NCBI RefSeq assembly: GCF_052116305.1
Contig: NZ_JBQKLI010000003.1
Span: 88,324-152,323 of the forward strand
Length of the DNA stretch: 64,000 nt
Source of the DNA: JBQKLI01 sp012798975
GTDB lineage: Bacteria > Bacillota > Clostridia > Tissierellales > Peptoniphilaceae
Direction of reading: 5' to 3'
Part shown: one piece after another, positions 35,242 to 43,638 of the stretch
How positions within the stretch are numbered: position 1 is the stretch's first letter
Layout: the number at the start of each line of letters is the position of its first letter
Made by a program: the position numbers and the translations under genes
The notes under the pieces: model-generated
Told to the model about the DNA's origin: nothing
The model's database searches: none
The model's input: the letters and a program-made list of their open reading frames with translations, nothing else

Positions 35242-35382
35242 AAAAACTCCTCCATTTTTATTACTATATCATAAAAAGATCTTGGAAAATAAAGGAATTG
35301 AGCTAATAGGATAAAAAGATTTTTATTTTAATAGTAATATTTGTCTTTTCAATCAATCTATAGATAAGAGGGAGGTGAGAAA

Positions 35383-35586
35383 ATGAAAACTGTAGAAAAT
35401 GTTCGATTAAAAGTTGCTTATACGGTTGAGGCGGATGGGAAGGAATTAAAAAAGAATAAAACCTTCAATAATATCGCATTAACAGCAACAGATGAAAATC
35501 TAAAGGCATGCGGAGATGCTGTCGGTACTTTTATAGAAGGCAGCAATAAAAGAGTCATCCGTATGGAAGAAGCTGTTGTACTGTAG
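35383..35586 (+). CDS. DUF1659 protein
   Basis: The 67-residue protein fits DUF1659: an N-terminal charged strand followed by KTFNNIALTATDENLKACGDA and an IEGS turn. Function unknown. DUF1659 genes are often paired with DUF2922 and YvrJ-type genes in Firmicutes, as here with DUF2922 next. GGGAGGTGAG precedes the ATG. The preceding 141 bases hold no recognisable promoter. Confidence 0.75.
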   Translation: MKTVENVRLKVAYTVEADGKELKKNKTFNNIALTATDENLKACGDAVGTFIEGSNKRVIRMEEAVVL

Positions 35587-35670
35587 AACAAGGAAAGAAT
35601 ATTACCTTATTATTATCTAAAAACAGAATAAAGAGTGGTAATAAGAATTATTAAAAAAGGAGGTGTAGAT

Positions 35671-35886
35671 ATGGATCAGGTATTGGAATTAAAAATTGCA
35701 AATGCAGCAGATGAAAGCTTAACCCTTCGAATTCAGAACCCGAAAGAAGGTTTAACAGAACTTGAAATTCAAACAGGGATTCAGACGATAGCAAACTCCG
35801 GAGTCTTTGAAAAAGAAAAAGGAGCGTTAACAATTCCGGTAAGCGCAAGAATGATCGAAACAAATTATACTGAATTTAATATTTAA
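35671..35886 (+). CDS. DUF2922 protein
   Basis: The 71-residue protein fits DUF2922: LELKIANAADESLTLRIQNP followed by SGVFEKEKG and SARMIETNYTEFNI. The ATG at 35671 follows AAAGGAGGTG; the longer reading from 35635 runs through that ribosome site. Function unknown. It forms a pair with DUF1659 just ahead of a holin and an amidase. Confidence 0.78.
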   Translation: MDQVLELKIANAADESLTLRIQNPKEGLTELEIQTGIQTIANSGVFEKEKGALTIPVSARMIETNYTEFNI

Positions 35887-35891
35887 CAGAA

Positions 35892-35943
35892 GCCGGTCTT
35901 AAAGTTTGATACATCTTTCGAAACTTTAGGACCGGTATTTTTG
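35892..35943 (+). terminator. Hairpin between DUF2922 and holin genes
   Basis: A 15-bp stem with one mismatch (35893-35907 with 35921-35935) and a T-rich tail. It would limit readthrough from the DUF pair into the holin gene, suggesting regulated or stepped expression. Confidence 0.7.
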
Positions 35944-35954
35944 AAAGGAGGACT

Positions 35955-36359
35955 ATGGATATTATCGCATGGAAAATTCTCTTTTCATCAGGGGAAGGAA
36001 AAATAATATACCTTCTGGGGCTTATAGCAGCTGCTATGATTATCGATTTTATCAGCGGCTGCATCTGTGCTAAAATGACGGGAGAATTTAAATCAAAAAC
36101 AGGAATCAACGGGATTTTGAAAAAAATGGTTTCGATGATGGTGCTGCTGCTTTTCTTTATGATGAATTTCCTGCTGCCCGAAGGCATTGGGTTTTCCCTG
36201 ACAGCAGTTCTCTATACAGGATATTTAATGATGGAGATACAGTCGATACTGGAAAATATGGATAAACTGGGGATCAATACGGACTGTTTTAAAAAGACAG
36301 AACAGGCGTATAAAGACAAGCTGAAGGAGGAGAAAGATGGCAAAGATTCGAATCGATGA
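35955..36359 (+). CDS. Holin, Cph1/TcdE type (phage_holin_4)
   Basis: The 134-residue protein has about three membrane segments, including IIYLLGLIAAAMIIDFISGCI and a later MMVLLLFFMMNFLL, and a charged Lys/Glu-rich C-terminus, as in the holin family that includes C. difficile TcdE. Holins form membrane lesions that let a lysin reach the wall. It overlaps the amidase gene by 23 bases. No capsid, tail or terminase gene is near, so this is not an evident prophage. AAAGGAGGACT precedes the ATG. Confidence 0.82.
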   Translation: MDIIAWKILFSSGEGKIIYLLGLIAAAMIIDFISGCICAKMTGEFKSKTGINGILKKMVSMMVLLLFFMMNFLLPEGIGFSLTAVLYTGYLMMEIQSILENMDKLGINTDCFKKTEQAYKDKLKEEKDGKDSNR

Positions 36360-37422
36360 CGGCCACGGCTGGAGATATAATAAAGGCAGGCTCTTTTATG
36401 AAGGCGAGCAGAACTGGATCTTCAGCCGGGAGTATCTAGGGCCTGCCTTAGAGAAAGAAGGCCATAGCGTAAGCTTTACGAGAGGAGCCGATGCTCTTCA
36501 GAAAGAACAGCGGTATGCGGAAAAATACAGGCTCTATGGAATAAACAATCAGATTCATTCTTTAACGGCGCGAGGGGAGTCCGGAAAAGATCATGATCTT
36601 CTAATTTCCAACCACAGCAATGCAGGCGGCGGCAGAGGGACGAATGTATGGGATGACACAGGAACACCAAATAAACCCCTAGCAGAGGCGGCCTGCAAAG
36701 CCTGCGCCGAAGGGTTCGGTCTTCGAAATGGAGGAGTCCATTATCGAAAGAGAAAAGACGGAAGGAACTATTATCAGGTTCTTCTTTCGAACAAAGCCAA
36801 AAGCGGAATCCTTTTAGAAAGGGGATTTCATGATAATTTGGAGGATTCAAAAGCTCTCTTGTCTTCTTCCAAACAAAGGTCTGCAGCGGAGAGAATCGCT
36901 TCTGCTATCAGCAGATTTTATGGAAAGAGGACATCTATCATAGGAAGACCGACTGCAACCCTAAACCAAATGAAAGAGTATGCTAAAAAGAAAAAGGCAG
37001 AGGATTTTTTTGTAGAGCTGGCAGAACTTTTCTATGATATTTCCCTGGAGTACGGTGTAGATCCTGTCGTAGCCTTTGCCCAAGCCGGAAAAGAGACTGC
37101 TTTTGGAAGATATGGAGGTGTGCTGGACAAGAGTTTCCGAAATCCGGGAGCCATCAAAACAAGGCAGGGAGGAAGCAATAATGATGCCGCTGCCCACGAA
37201 AGATTTTCCAGCTGGAAGAGGGGAATCACCGCTCAAGTGCAGCATCTTGCTCTTTATGGAGGGCAAGTTATCCCGAAAGGACAAGTGGCGGATCCGCGCC
37301 ATTTTGATTTTTTAAGGGGAACAGCAAAAACGGCTTTGGAACTTAGCGGAAAGTGGGCAGGACCAGGGTATGGAGAAGATTTAGAGAAGAGAATCAAAGA
37401 CATTCAAAATAGTTGTTTATAA
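36337..37422 (+). CDS. N-acetylmuramoyl-L-alanine amidase with C-terminal glucosaminidase-like domain
   Basis: The 361-residue protein starts with an Amidase_3-type domain: DDGHG at residues 7-11, LISNHSNA and LLERGFHDN give the zinc His/Glu ligands. From about residue 218 it has a glucosaminidase-like domain (DISLEYGVDPVVAFAQAGKETAFG). There is no signal peptide, which fits export through the overlapping holin. The reading frame starts within the holin gene after AAGGAGGAG. A strong terminator follows. Confidence 0.85.
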   Translation: MAKIRIDDGHGWRYNKGRLFYEGEQNWIFSREYLGPALEKEGHSVSFTRGADALQKEQRYAEKYRLYGINNQIHSLTARGESGKDHDLLISNHSNAGGGRGTNVWDDTGTPNKPLAEAACKACAEGFGLRNGGVHYRKRKDGRNYYQVLLSNKAKSGILLERGFHDNLEDSKALLSSSKQRSAAERIASAISRFYGKRTSIIGRPTATLNQMKEYAKKKKAEDFFVELAELFYDISLEYGVDPVVAFAQAGKETAFGRYGGVLDKSFRNPGAIKTRQGGSNNDAAAHERFSSWKRGITAQVQHLALYGGQVIPKGQVADPRHFDFLRGTAKTALELSGKWAGPGYGEDLEKRIKDIQNSCL

Positions 37423-37460
37423 AAGAGAGGTCTGCCATCCTGGCGGACTTCTCTTTTTTT
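37421..37460 (+). terminator. Terminator after amidase gene
   Basis: AAAAGAGAGGTCTGCC pairs with GGCGGACTTCTCTTTT and ends in Ts. Confidence 0.88.
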
Positions 37461-37492
37461 GAATGGGTAACTATAACAAAAGGAGGGATGCT

Positions 37493-38173
37493 ATGAAGAA
37501 GCGTTGTTTTGCCTTTTTGCTGATTCCATTGGCAGCTGCACTTCTATTTTTCTTTCGAACAGATTTCAGAGATACAAGAGGAGCTGCCCTTAGAAAGCTC
37601 GCACCGTTTTTCGATTACAGCTTCAACAACGATTGGAGCTATGAAAAAGAAGATATCGAAAAGTTTACTGGAATTGTAGATACAAAGCACAGCCGCTATA
37701 CTGTTTTTTATAAAGACGGGAATGGAAAACAAAGAGAGTTTGCTTTCGACACAACAGGGGGATTTGCAAAAGAAGCAGTCCTTTGGAAAATCGAAGAGGA
37801 GATGTATCAGATCTTTAACGAGTCTTTAGCAGGAGAGATAGAAGAACTCGGCATTTCAGTGAAAGTTTCCTCAAAGCTGAAAGAACTTAAAGGGGAGGGA
37901 GAAAAAGGGAAGAAAAAGAAAATGGATGAGTATAAAAAAGTACTGTTAGATGAAGAAAATGGAGTAAAACTTTATAATGTTGATGAATTTTTCTCCCGAA
38001 CTGCCTCAGAATATTTTCAGGAGCTCGATGTGGAAATCTCTCCAACGGAGAACAAAGGCGGGGGAAATATACTCGAACACAAAAAAAATATCCAAAAAAG
38101 GATTGAAGAAAGGATTGGAAAAAAACTGCATCTTAATATAACGGTCAGCGGAGAAAATGAATCCAGAAACTAG
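37493..38173 (+). CDS. Hypothetical secreted or membrane-anchored protein
   Basis: The 226-residue protein has an N-terminal signal-like helix (residues 4-22, CFAFLLIPLAAALLFFF) and then a soluble region rich in Lys and Glu. No known domain is recognised. ATG 37493 follows AAAGGAGGGATG. It is separated from the amidase gene by a terminator, so linkage to the lysis cassette is uncertain. Confidence 0.65.
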   Translation: MKKRCFAFLLIPLAAALLFFFRTDFRDTRGAALRKLAPFFDYSFNNDWSYEKEDIEKFTGIVDTKHSRYTVFYKDGNGKQREFAFDTTGGFAKEAVLWKIEEEMYQIFNESLAGEIEELGISVKVSSKLKELKGEGEKGKKKKMDEYKKVLLDEENGVKLYNVDEFFSRTASEYFQELDVEISPTENKGGGNILEHKKNIQKRIEERIGKKLHLNITVSGENESRN

Positions 38174-38389
38174 GCTGTTTTGTATCAATGAATACAGAGC
38201 AGTTTTTTTATTAAAATAAAAAATAAGGTGAACAAAGATAACAATTTTATATTAATTTCCTTGCTAATGGGTATTATGTAGATGATTACTGTTTCTGTAA
38301 GTGATTGATTTTAACCTTTTGTAAATAGAGTATTAACATAAGGAAAATAAAATAGATACAAGAGTACTTATTTTGCAAGGAGGATGAAT

Positions 38390-39883
38390 ATGTATAGGAA
38401 TTATCAGCTTTTAGAGAAACTTATCCGCTTAAGAGAAGAGGTCTATCAAGAAGGGCTTGAAACATATAAGGAATGGGAAAAAGAGATCGAAAGAGAAGAT
38501 TATAAAGAAAGCGCACTGAACTTCGCTTATTATCTGGCTTTAAGAAGAAGAGACATCCGCTCCCTTCAAGAAGCTCTGGTTCCTTACGGGCTTTCTTCTT
38601 TAGGAAGACTGGAATCCCGCACGATCTATAATATCGACGCTGTTATTAAAACATTGGCTATTCTTTTAAACAAGGACTATCCGGAAGAGATCAAGAATTT
38701 GAATACCGACAGCTATTTAGACGGAGATATTCTTCTCCAGGAAAAAAATATTAAAATCTTCGGATCGAAACCTTCCAACCGGTATTCCAGTATTATGGTG
38801 ACTCTTCCTACAGAAGCAGCAGAAAAGTATTCCCTTGTTCGGGATCTGATAGCTGCCGGCATGAATGCCGCCCGTATCAACTGCTCCCATGATAATCAGA
38901 AATTCTGGAGCAAGATGATTAAAAATATCCGAAAGGCAGAAAAAGAATTAGGCAAAGAATGCAAAATCAGTATGGATATTGCTGGACCGAAGACGAGAAT
39001 CGATGCGATATATACTACAAAAATGAAACCCTCCGTTCAGGTTGGAGAAAAACTATTTTTAACAGGAAAAAAAGAGCTGAAAAGCTACTACGATTATGAT
39101 ATTGTCCTTCGCTGCGGTACTGTTGAAATATTAGATCTTTTAAAGACAGAAGACCCTGTTCTTATCGATGACGGCATGATTGAAACAAAAGTGGCGGAAG
39201 TCAAGGAAGAAGGAGTCGTTTTAGAAGTTGTTAAACTGATGAGCGGCAAAAAGGGGAAGATCCGTGCGGAAAAAGGTCTTAACTTTCCAAAGACGAACCA
39301 GAGCCTTCCTATTCTTACAGAGAAAGATCTGGAGGATCTGGAATTTGTGTTGAAAAATGCCGATATTATAGGACTGTCTTTTGTTCGAACGCCTGAGGAT
39401 ATCGATGTTTTTCACAAAGAAATGGTCCGTGTTTTAGGGGAAGAGGAAGCACGGGGAAAAGTGATTATGGCGAAAATCGAAACTGTAGACGGTGTGAATA
39501 ATCTTCCAGAAATCATTGTAAAAGGAGCAAGCCGAAACCTCTTCTGTGTTATGATCGCAAGGGGAGACTTGGCAGTAGAAGCAGGATATCTAAGACTTTC
39601 CGAACTTCAAGAGGAAATCCTGTGGATCTGCGAAGCGGCACATATCCCTGTGGTATGGGCTACAGAAATACTTAGAAATATGGCAAAAACTGGAATCCCC
39701 ACACGGGCTGAAATAACCGATGCTGCCATGGGCGGCCGAGCCGACTGTATGATGCTCAACAAAGGGGAGTATATAGTGGATACCGTAAAAGCGTTGGATG
39801 ATATTCTAGTACGGATGAAAAGCCATCAGTATAAGAAAACACATCAGCTTCGTGCACTATCCATTGCAGAACTGGAAGAATAA
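38390..39883 (+). CDS. Pyruvate-kinase-like protein lacking the C-terminal domain
   Basis: The protein (about 497 residues) has an N-terminal helical extension of about 120 residues, then the pyruvate kinase barrel: ARINCSHDN, SMDIAGPKTRI, MAKIETVDGV, MIARGDLAVEAG and PTRAEITDAAMGGRADCMML. The catalytic Lys, Arg and metal ligands appear present. The C-terminal allosteric domain of normal PykF is absent. It may be a divergent pyruvate kinase or a paralogue with another role. The ATG at 38390 is chosen because the one at 38384 abuts AAGGAGG. Confidence 0.7.
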   Translation: MYRNYQLLEKLIRLREEVYQEGLETYKEWEKEIEREDYKESALNFAYYLALRRRDIRSLQEALVPYGLSSLGRLESRTIYNIDAVIKTLAILLNKDYPEEIKNLNTDSYLDGDILLQEKNIKIFGSKPSNRYSSIMVTLPTEAAEKYSLVRDLIAAGMNAARINCSHDNQKFWSKMIKNIRKAEKELGKECKISMDIAGPKTRIDAIYTTKMKPSVQVGEKLFLTGKKELKSYYDYDIVLRCGTVEILDLLKTEDPVLIDDGMIETKVAEVKEEGVVLEVVKLMSGKKGKIRAEKGLNFPKTNQSLPILTEKDLEDLEFVLKNADIIGLSFVRTPEDIDVFHKEMVRVLGEEEARGKVIMAKIETVDGVNNLPEIIVKGASRNLFCVMIARGDLAVEAGYLRLSELQEEILWICEAAHIPVVWATEILRNMAKTGIPTRAEITDAAMGGRADCMMLNKGEYIVDTVKALDDILVRMKSHQYKKTHQLRALSIAELEE

Positions 39884-39888
39884 ATAAT

Positions 39889-39922
39889 AAAAAGACGAAG
39901 GATTTTCTCCTTCGTCTTTTTA
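39889..39922. terminator. Bidirectional terminator
   Basis: AAAAAGACGAAGGA pairs with TCCTTCGTCTTTTT between converging genes. Confidence 0.88.
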
Positions 39923-40147
39923 TTATTGTTTGTATACATGGATCTCATCGTAATAGATATGATTCTTTTTACAAAGTTCTTTAACTTTTTCGAGATCTTC
40001 TTTTTCAATGATAGCACAGTTCCCGCAAGAAGAGCTGAATTGTCTGGGAACCGGCATAAGCTTTGTTTTGATCTTTTCGCGTTGCAATGTTTTCTCGAAA
40101 AGCAGCACCATCGAAATCGTTTCAAAGGTAAACAGATAAACTTCCAT
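39923..40147 (-). CDS. DUF3343 protein of selenium-linked trio
   Basis: The 74-residue protein fits DUF3343: an N-terminal strand with FETISMVLLFEKTL, then LMPVPRQFSSSCGNCAII with a CxxC-type pair. The family co-occurs with TusA-like and YedE-like genes in organisms using selenium. Its start is adjacent to the tusA stop. Biochemical role unknown; the Cys pair suggests sulfur or selenium handling. Confidence 0.82.
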   Translation of the reverse strand: MEVYLFTFETISMVLLFEKTLQREKIKTKLMPVPRQFSSSCGNCAIIEKEDLEKVKELCKKNHIYYDEIHVYKQ

Positions 40148-40353
40148 TATTTTTTTCCTGTTACGATAAAGAAATCTTCTTCTTCCTTTGTGGTTACAGA
40201 GTATCCGTTCTTTTCGAAATTTCTCTTCACATTTTCCATAGAAATGTTTGTATCTACGGAAACTTCGATTTCACTTTCTCCTTTTTCAATCTGCTCCATG
40301 GCTCGTAATACAGGCTCAGGGCAAGACAAACCTCTAGCATCTATTTTTATCAT
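40147..40353 (-). CDS. TusA-family sulfurtransferase
   Basis: The 68-residue protein has the TusA fold and RGLSCPEPVLRA with the conserved CPxP Cys. TusA proteins carry persulfide; in this YedE/DUF3343 context selenium transfer is likely. It overlaps the YedE gene by 4 bases. Confidence 0.85.
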   Translation of the reverse strand: MIKIDARGLSCPEPVLRAMEQIEKGESEIEVSVDTNISMENVKRNFEKNGYSVTTKEEEDFFIVTGKK

Positions 40354-41426
40354 CGATTTCTCCTTTCCTCTGCGGCAAATTTTGTCATTGCGAAGGCGAT
40401 AATAAGCAGCAGAACAATAATAATGATCGTTGCGATTTGTCCGTTTGCAGGAACACCTTCTCCGCTGGCTGCCAGTTTAAAGTTGTGGGAAACGGCAGCC
40501 CCTACAATTAAGCCAAAGACTGTAAGACCTGCATCCGTATCTCCTTCTGCAGCAAGGATAGTTTGGCGAATCGGACATCCACCTAAAAGTACCGCAGTAA
40601 GACCAACAATAAACATTCCAAGGAAATTGAATACATGGTTGTTGTGAGCGATAGGCTGTCCTTCAAAACCAAGATTAAACCCGGCAGGATTCGCTATGAG
40701 ATTGGTAACAAGAGCTGCCAAGAAGATCCCAAGGATGCCGTAGAAATAATGGGGATCCTTAATCAAGATAAGATCTCTAAAAGCCGCTCCGGAACAAATT
40801 CGCGTTCTTTGAAGAATAAATCCTACGATTAAACCTGCTGCGATAGAAAGAATCATAGGCGCATGGGATGAACCCGGACCTTCTGTTGAGAAGAAGACAA
40901 AGGCTGGACGAATCACTAAGAATAAAAGCAGTAACGCACCAAATACAATAACAACCAGTGCTTCCGTCTTAGATCTTGTAGAGGCTCTTCCTAAAGAATA
41001 GCCTTTTTTAAGGAATTGGATTCCAACAAAAATTCCTCCTATAAAACCGATAAGACCCACCAATGCGTTTAAATCCCCATTTGCAAGTCTTAAAATCATG
41101 CGAAGAGGACATCCTAAGAAGATCAGTGCTCCGATCATCATAAACACACCCATTAAAAAACGCAGTATGGGAGAAGAGCCGCCTCTAGATCTAAAATCTC
41201 CAAAAGCCAATGAGGATATAAAAGCTCCAAAGATTAAACCGATAATCTCAGGGCGTATGTACTGCACCACTTCTGCACGATGGAATCCTAATGCTCCTGA
41301 GATATCACGCCAGAAACAGGCGATACAAAAACCCATATTGCCCGGATTGCCAAACTTTACTAAAAGAGCGCCTAGAATACCGATAATCGCCCCTCCAATA
41401 AAAATCTTCATATTTTCTTTTTTCAA
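40350..41426 (-). CDS. yedE: YedE-family putative selenium transporter
   Basis: The protein (about 358 residues) has about ten membrane helices and two YeeE/YedE repeats, each with a conserved Cys (NMGFCIACFWRD; LGCPLRMILRLANGD; TRICSGAAFRDL; LGGCPIRQTILAAEGD). TTG at 41424-41426 is the preferred start because GGAGGTG lies 6 bases before it; ATG 41411 is an alternative. With TusA and DUF3343 it forms a known selenium-associated set. No selD or selA is in the window. Confidence 0.82.
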   Translation of the reverse strand: MKKENMKIFIGGAIIGILGALLVKFGNPGNMGFCIACFWRDISGALGFHRAEVVQYIRPEIIGLIFGAFISSLAFGDFRSRGGSSPILRFLMGVFMMIGALIFLGCPLRMILRLANGDLNALVGLIGFIGGIFVGIQFLKKGYSLGRASTRSKTEALVVIVFGALLLLFLVIRPAFVFFSTEGPGSSHAPMILSIAAGLIVGFILQRTRICSGAAFRDLILIKDPHYFYGILGIFLAALVTNLIANPAGFNLGFEGQPIAHNNHVFNFLGMFIVGLTAVLLGGCPIRQTILAAEGDTDAGLTVFGLIVGAAVSHNFKLAASGEGVPANGQIATIIIIVLLLIIAFAMTKFAAEERRNR

Positions 41427-41597
41427 TGTAAACACCTCCATGTTCGCTAAATTTAAGGATATATAAAGACAATTTAATTGTATGGAGGAAATACTATGAA
41501 AGCAAGATAAAAGATATTGCATAACTTATAGAAAGAATAGTTTTAGATCATGAATAAAATCGGGTATGTATGGGATAGAAAAAGAAAGGAGTGCTAT

Positions 41598-42266
41598 ATG
41601 AATTCTAAGAACGATTATTTGATGGATATTTTCGAGAACAGATATACCTGTAAAGGTTATGACCCTGAAAAAACAGTATCGGATGAGGACTTTAATACGA
41701 TCATGGAAGTGGCAAGACTCTCCCCTAGTTCCAACGGTTTTGAACCTTGGAAATTTATAAGACTAAACAATAGAGATATTATAGAAGAACTAAGGCCTCA
41801 TGCATGGGGAGCGGCAAATGCTTTTAACGGAGCCAGCCATATTGTGTTGATCTTGGCAAAAACCACGGAAGAGATTCTTCCCGGATCCGACTATCTAGAA
41901 AGAATCTATACAGAGATTCAAAAATATCCGGAAGAATTATCGAAACAGCGAAGGGAAAACTACGATCATTTTTACAAAGAAGATTTTAATCTCGCAGAAA
42001 ATGAAAGAGCCGGATTCGATTGGACTTCAAAACAATGTTATATCCCTTTAGCGAATATGCTCACTGCAGCAGCGGTTCTAGGGATAGATTCTACGCCTAT
42101 AGAAGGATTTCATCAAGAGAAGGTTCATGAAATTTTAACAAAACATCATGTATACGATCCGAAAGAGTATAAAATTGCGATCATGGCAGCGTTTGGATAT
42201 ACAAACAGAGACCATAGAGAAAAGAAAAGAAGACCCCTTTCGGAAGTTTGGGAAACAGTGGAATAA
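41598..42266 (+). CDS. Nitroreductase-family NAD(P)H oxidoreductase
   Basis: The 222-residue flavoprotein has the RYTCKGYDP start, RLSPSSNGFEPWKFI FMN-binding loop and a late IEGFHQEKVHEIL region typical of NfsB-type nitroreductases. ATG 41598 follows AAAGGAGTGCTAT; a longer reading from 41550 has no ribosome site. A UUCG-loop terminator follows. Physiological substrate unknown. Confidence 0.85.
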   Translation: MNSKNDYLMDIFENRYTCKGYDPEKTVSDEDFNTIMEVARLSPSSNGFEPWKFIRLNNRDIIEELRPHAWGAANAFNGASHIVLILAKTTEEILPGSDYLERIYTEIQKYPEELSKQRRENYDHFYKEDFNLAENERAGFDWTSKQCYIPLANMLTAAAVLGIDSTPIEGFHQEKVHEILTKHHVYDPKEYKIAIMAAFGYTNRDHREKKRRPLSEVWETVE

Positions 42267-42270
42267 ATAG

Positions 42271-42297
42271 AAAGAGAATTCTTCGGAATTCTTTTTT
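42271..42297 (+). terminator. Terminator after nitroreductase gene
   Basis: AGAATTC and GAATTCT pair around a TTCG tetraloop, followed by Ts. Confidence 0.8.
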
Positions 42298-42446
42298 ATT
42301 TGGGAAATATTAAAAAAAGTTAAAAAGCAGCTATAAAAAATACCAAAATTAATTATACCACTTGAGATAAGGTTATTATCACATTTGAAAAAGAGATACA
42401 GGTTAAAAAAGTACAAAAAAAGATGAAAAATTATATAGTTAAGTCT

Positions 42447-42474
42447 TTGACAAGGAAGAGAGAGGGTATAGAAT
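42447..42474 (+). promoter_or_regulatory. Promoter for tandem glycerol dehydrogenase genes
   Basis: TTGACA at 42447-42452, a 16-base spacer and TAGAAT at 42469-42474. Confidence 0.7.
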
Positions 42475-42522
42475 GAGTGTAAATGAAACGGGAAAGGTGT
42501 ACTGAGAAATTAGGGGGATTAT

Positions 42523-43614
42523 ATGACAAAAGTAATAATCGCTCCAGGGAAATACGTACAAGGACCTGGAGAAATAAAAAAATTAAGAGAATATACAAAG
42601 GTCTATGGAGAAAAAGGAGTTTACGCCATTGTCGATTCCTTTATTCTTAAAAACTATAGAGAAGATATTGAAGCAAGCTATAACGATAGCAGTACGGAAC
42701 TCGTTATCGAAGAATTTGGCGGAGAAAGCTCAAGAAAAGAAATTGACAAGCATGTTGAGAAAGCGAAGGAAATAAAGGCCGAGGTTATTATCGGTATCGG
42801 CGGAGGAAAGACTTTAGATACTGCAAAAGCTGTTGCCTATTATGCACAACTTCCTGCTGCCATAGTTCCTACAGCAGCTTCAGCGGATGCGCCGAGCACG
42901 GCTCTTACGGTGATCTATACAGAAGATGGACAGTTCGACGAATATCTGTTTCTTCCGACAAACCCCGACATCGTTATAATGGACGAAGAGATTATCATCA
43001 ATGCGCCGGTCAGACTCTTTGCTTCTGGAATCGGAGATGCCTTAGCCACCTTTTATGAAGCGGACGCAGCCAGAAGATCCAACGGTATAACTTTAACCGG
43101 AGATAAACAGACAAAAGCCGGTATGGCATTAGCAAAACTTTGTCTAGAAACACTTCTAGAAGACGGCATAAAAGCTGTTGCCGCCGTAAAAAACAAATCC
43201 ATGACCCAAGCTGTATCCAATATTATCGAAGCGAATACATTCCTTTCCGGAGTAGGTGCGGAAAGCGGAGGGCTGGCAGCGGCTCATGCAATTCACAATG
43301 GAATGACAGCGATCAAAGAACTTCATCATCTAACCCATGGAGAAAAGGTAGCCTTTGGAACCTTAACACAAATGGTTATGGAAAACAGATCCGAAGAAGA
43401 ACTCTACAGCAGAATAGATTTCTGCAAAAGAATCGGACTTCCTACAAACTTTGAAGAACTTGGCATACCAGATGTAACAAAAGAAGAGCTAATGAAAGTT
43501 GCGGAACTTGCCAACGATGAAAACGACACAATGGGAAATATGCCTTTCGATGTGAAGGAAGAGGATGTAGTTGGAGCCATGTTTGCGGTCAATGAACTTT
43601 CGAAAAGTATATAA
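42523..43614 (+). CDS. gldA: Glycerol dehydrogenase, copy 1
   Basis: This iron-type alcohol dehydrogenase has 363 residues. It begins with APGKYVQGPG and has GIGGGKTLDTAK, PTAASADAPST, GIGDALATFYEAD, AAHAIHNGMT and THGEKVAFGTL, which carry the Asp and two His zinc ligands. GldA interconverts glycerol and dihydroxyacetone with NAD. It is one of two tandem paralogues. A TTGACA-type promoter is upstream and no terminator separates it from copy 2, so both are probably one transcript. Confidence 0.9.
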   Translation: MTKVIIAPGKYVQGPGEIKKLREYTKVYGEKGVYAIVDSFILKNYREDIEASYNDSSTELVIEEFGGESSRKEIDKHVEKAKEIKAEVIIGIGGGKTLDTAKAVAYYAQLPAAIVPTAASADAPSTALTVIYTEDGQFDEYLFLPTNPDIVIMDEEIIINAPVRLFASGIGDALATFYEADAARRSNGITLTGDKQTKAGMALAKLCLETLLEDGIKAVAAVKNKSMTQAVSNIIEANTFLSGVGAESGGLAAAHAIHNGMTAIKELHHLTHGEKVAFGTLTQMVMENRSEEELYSRIDFCKRIGLPTNFEELGIPDVTKEELMKVAELANDENDTMGNMPFDVKEEDVVGAMFAVNELSKSI

Positions 43615-43638
43615 TCGTTTATAACCGAGGAGGATATT

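Noticed and set aside
35383..38173. Prophage at the holin/amidase locus
   Set aside because: No capsid, tail, terminase, integrase or repressor genes are present within several kilobases.
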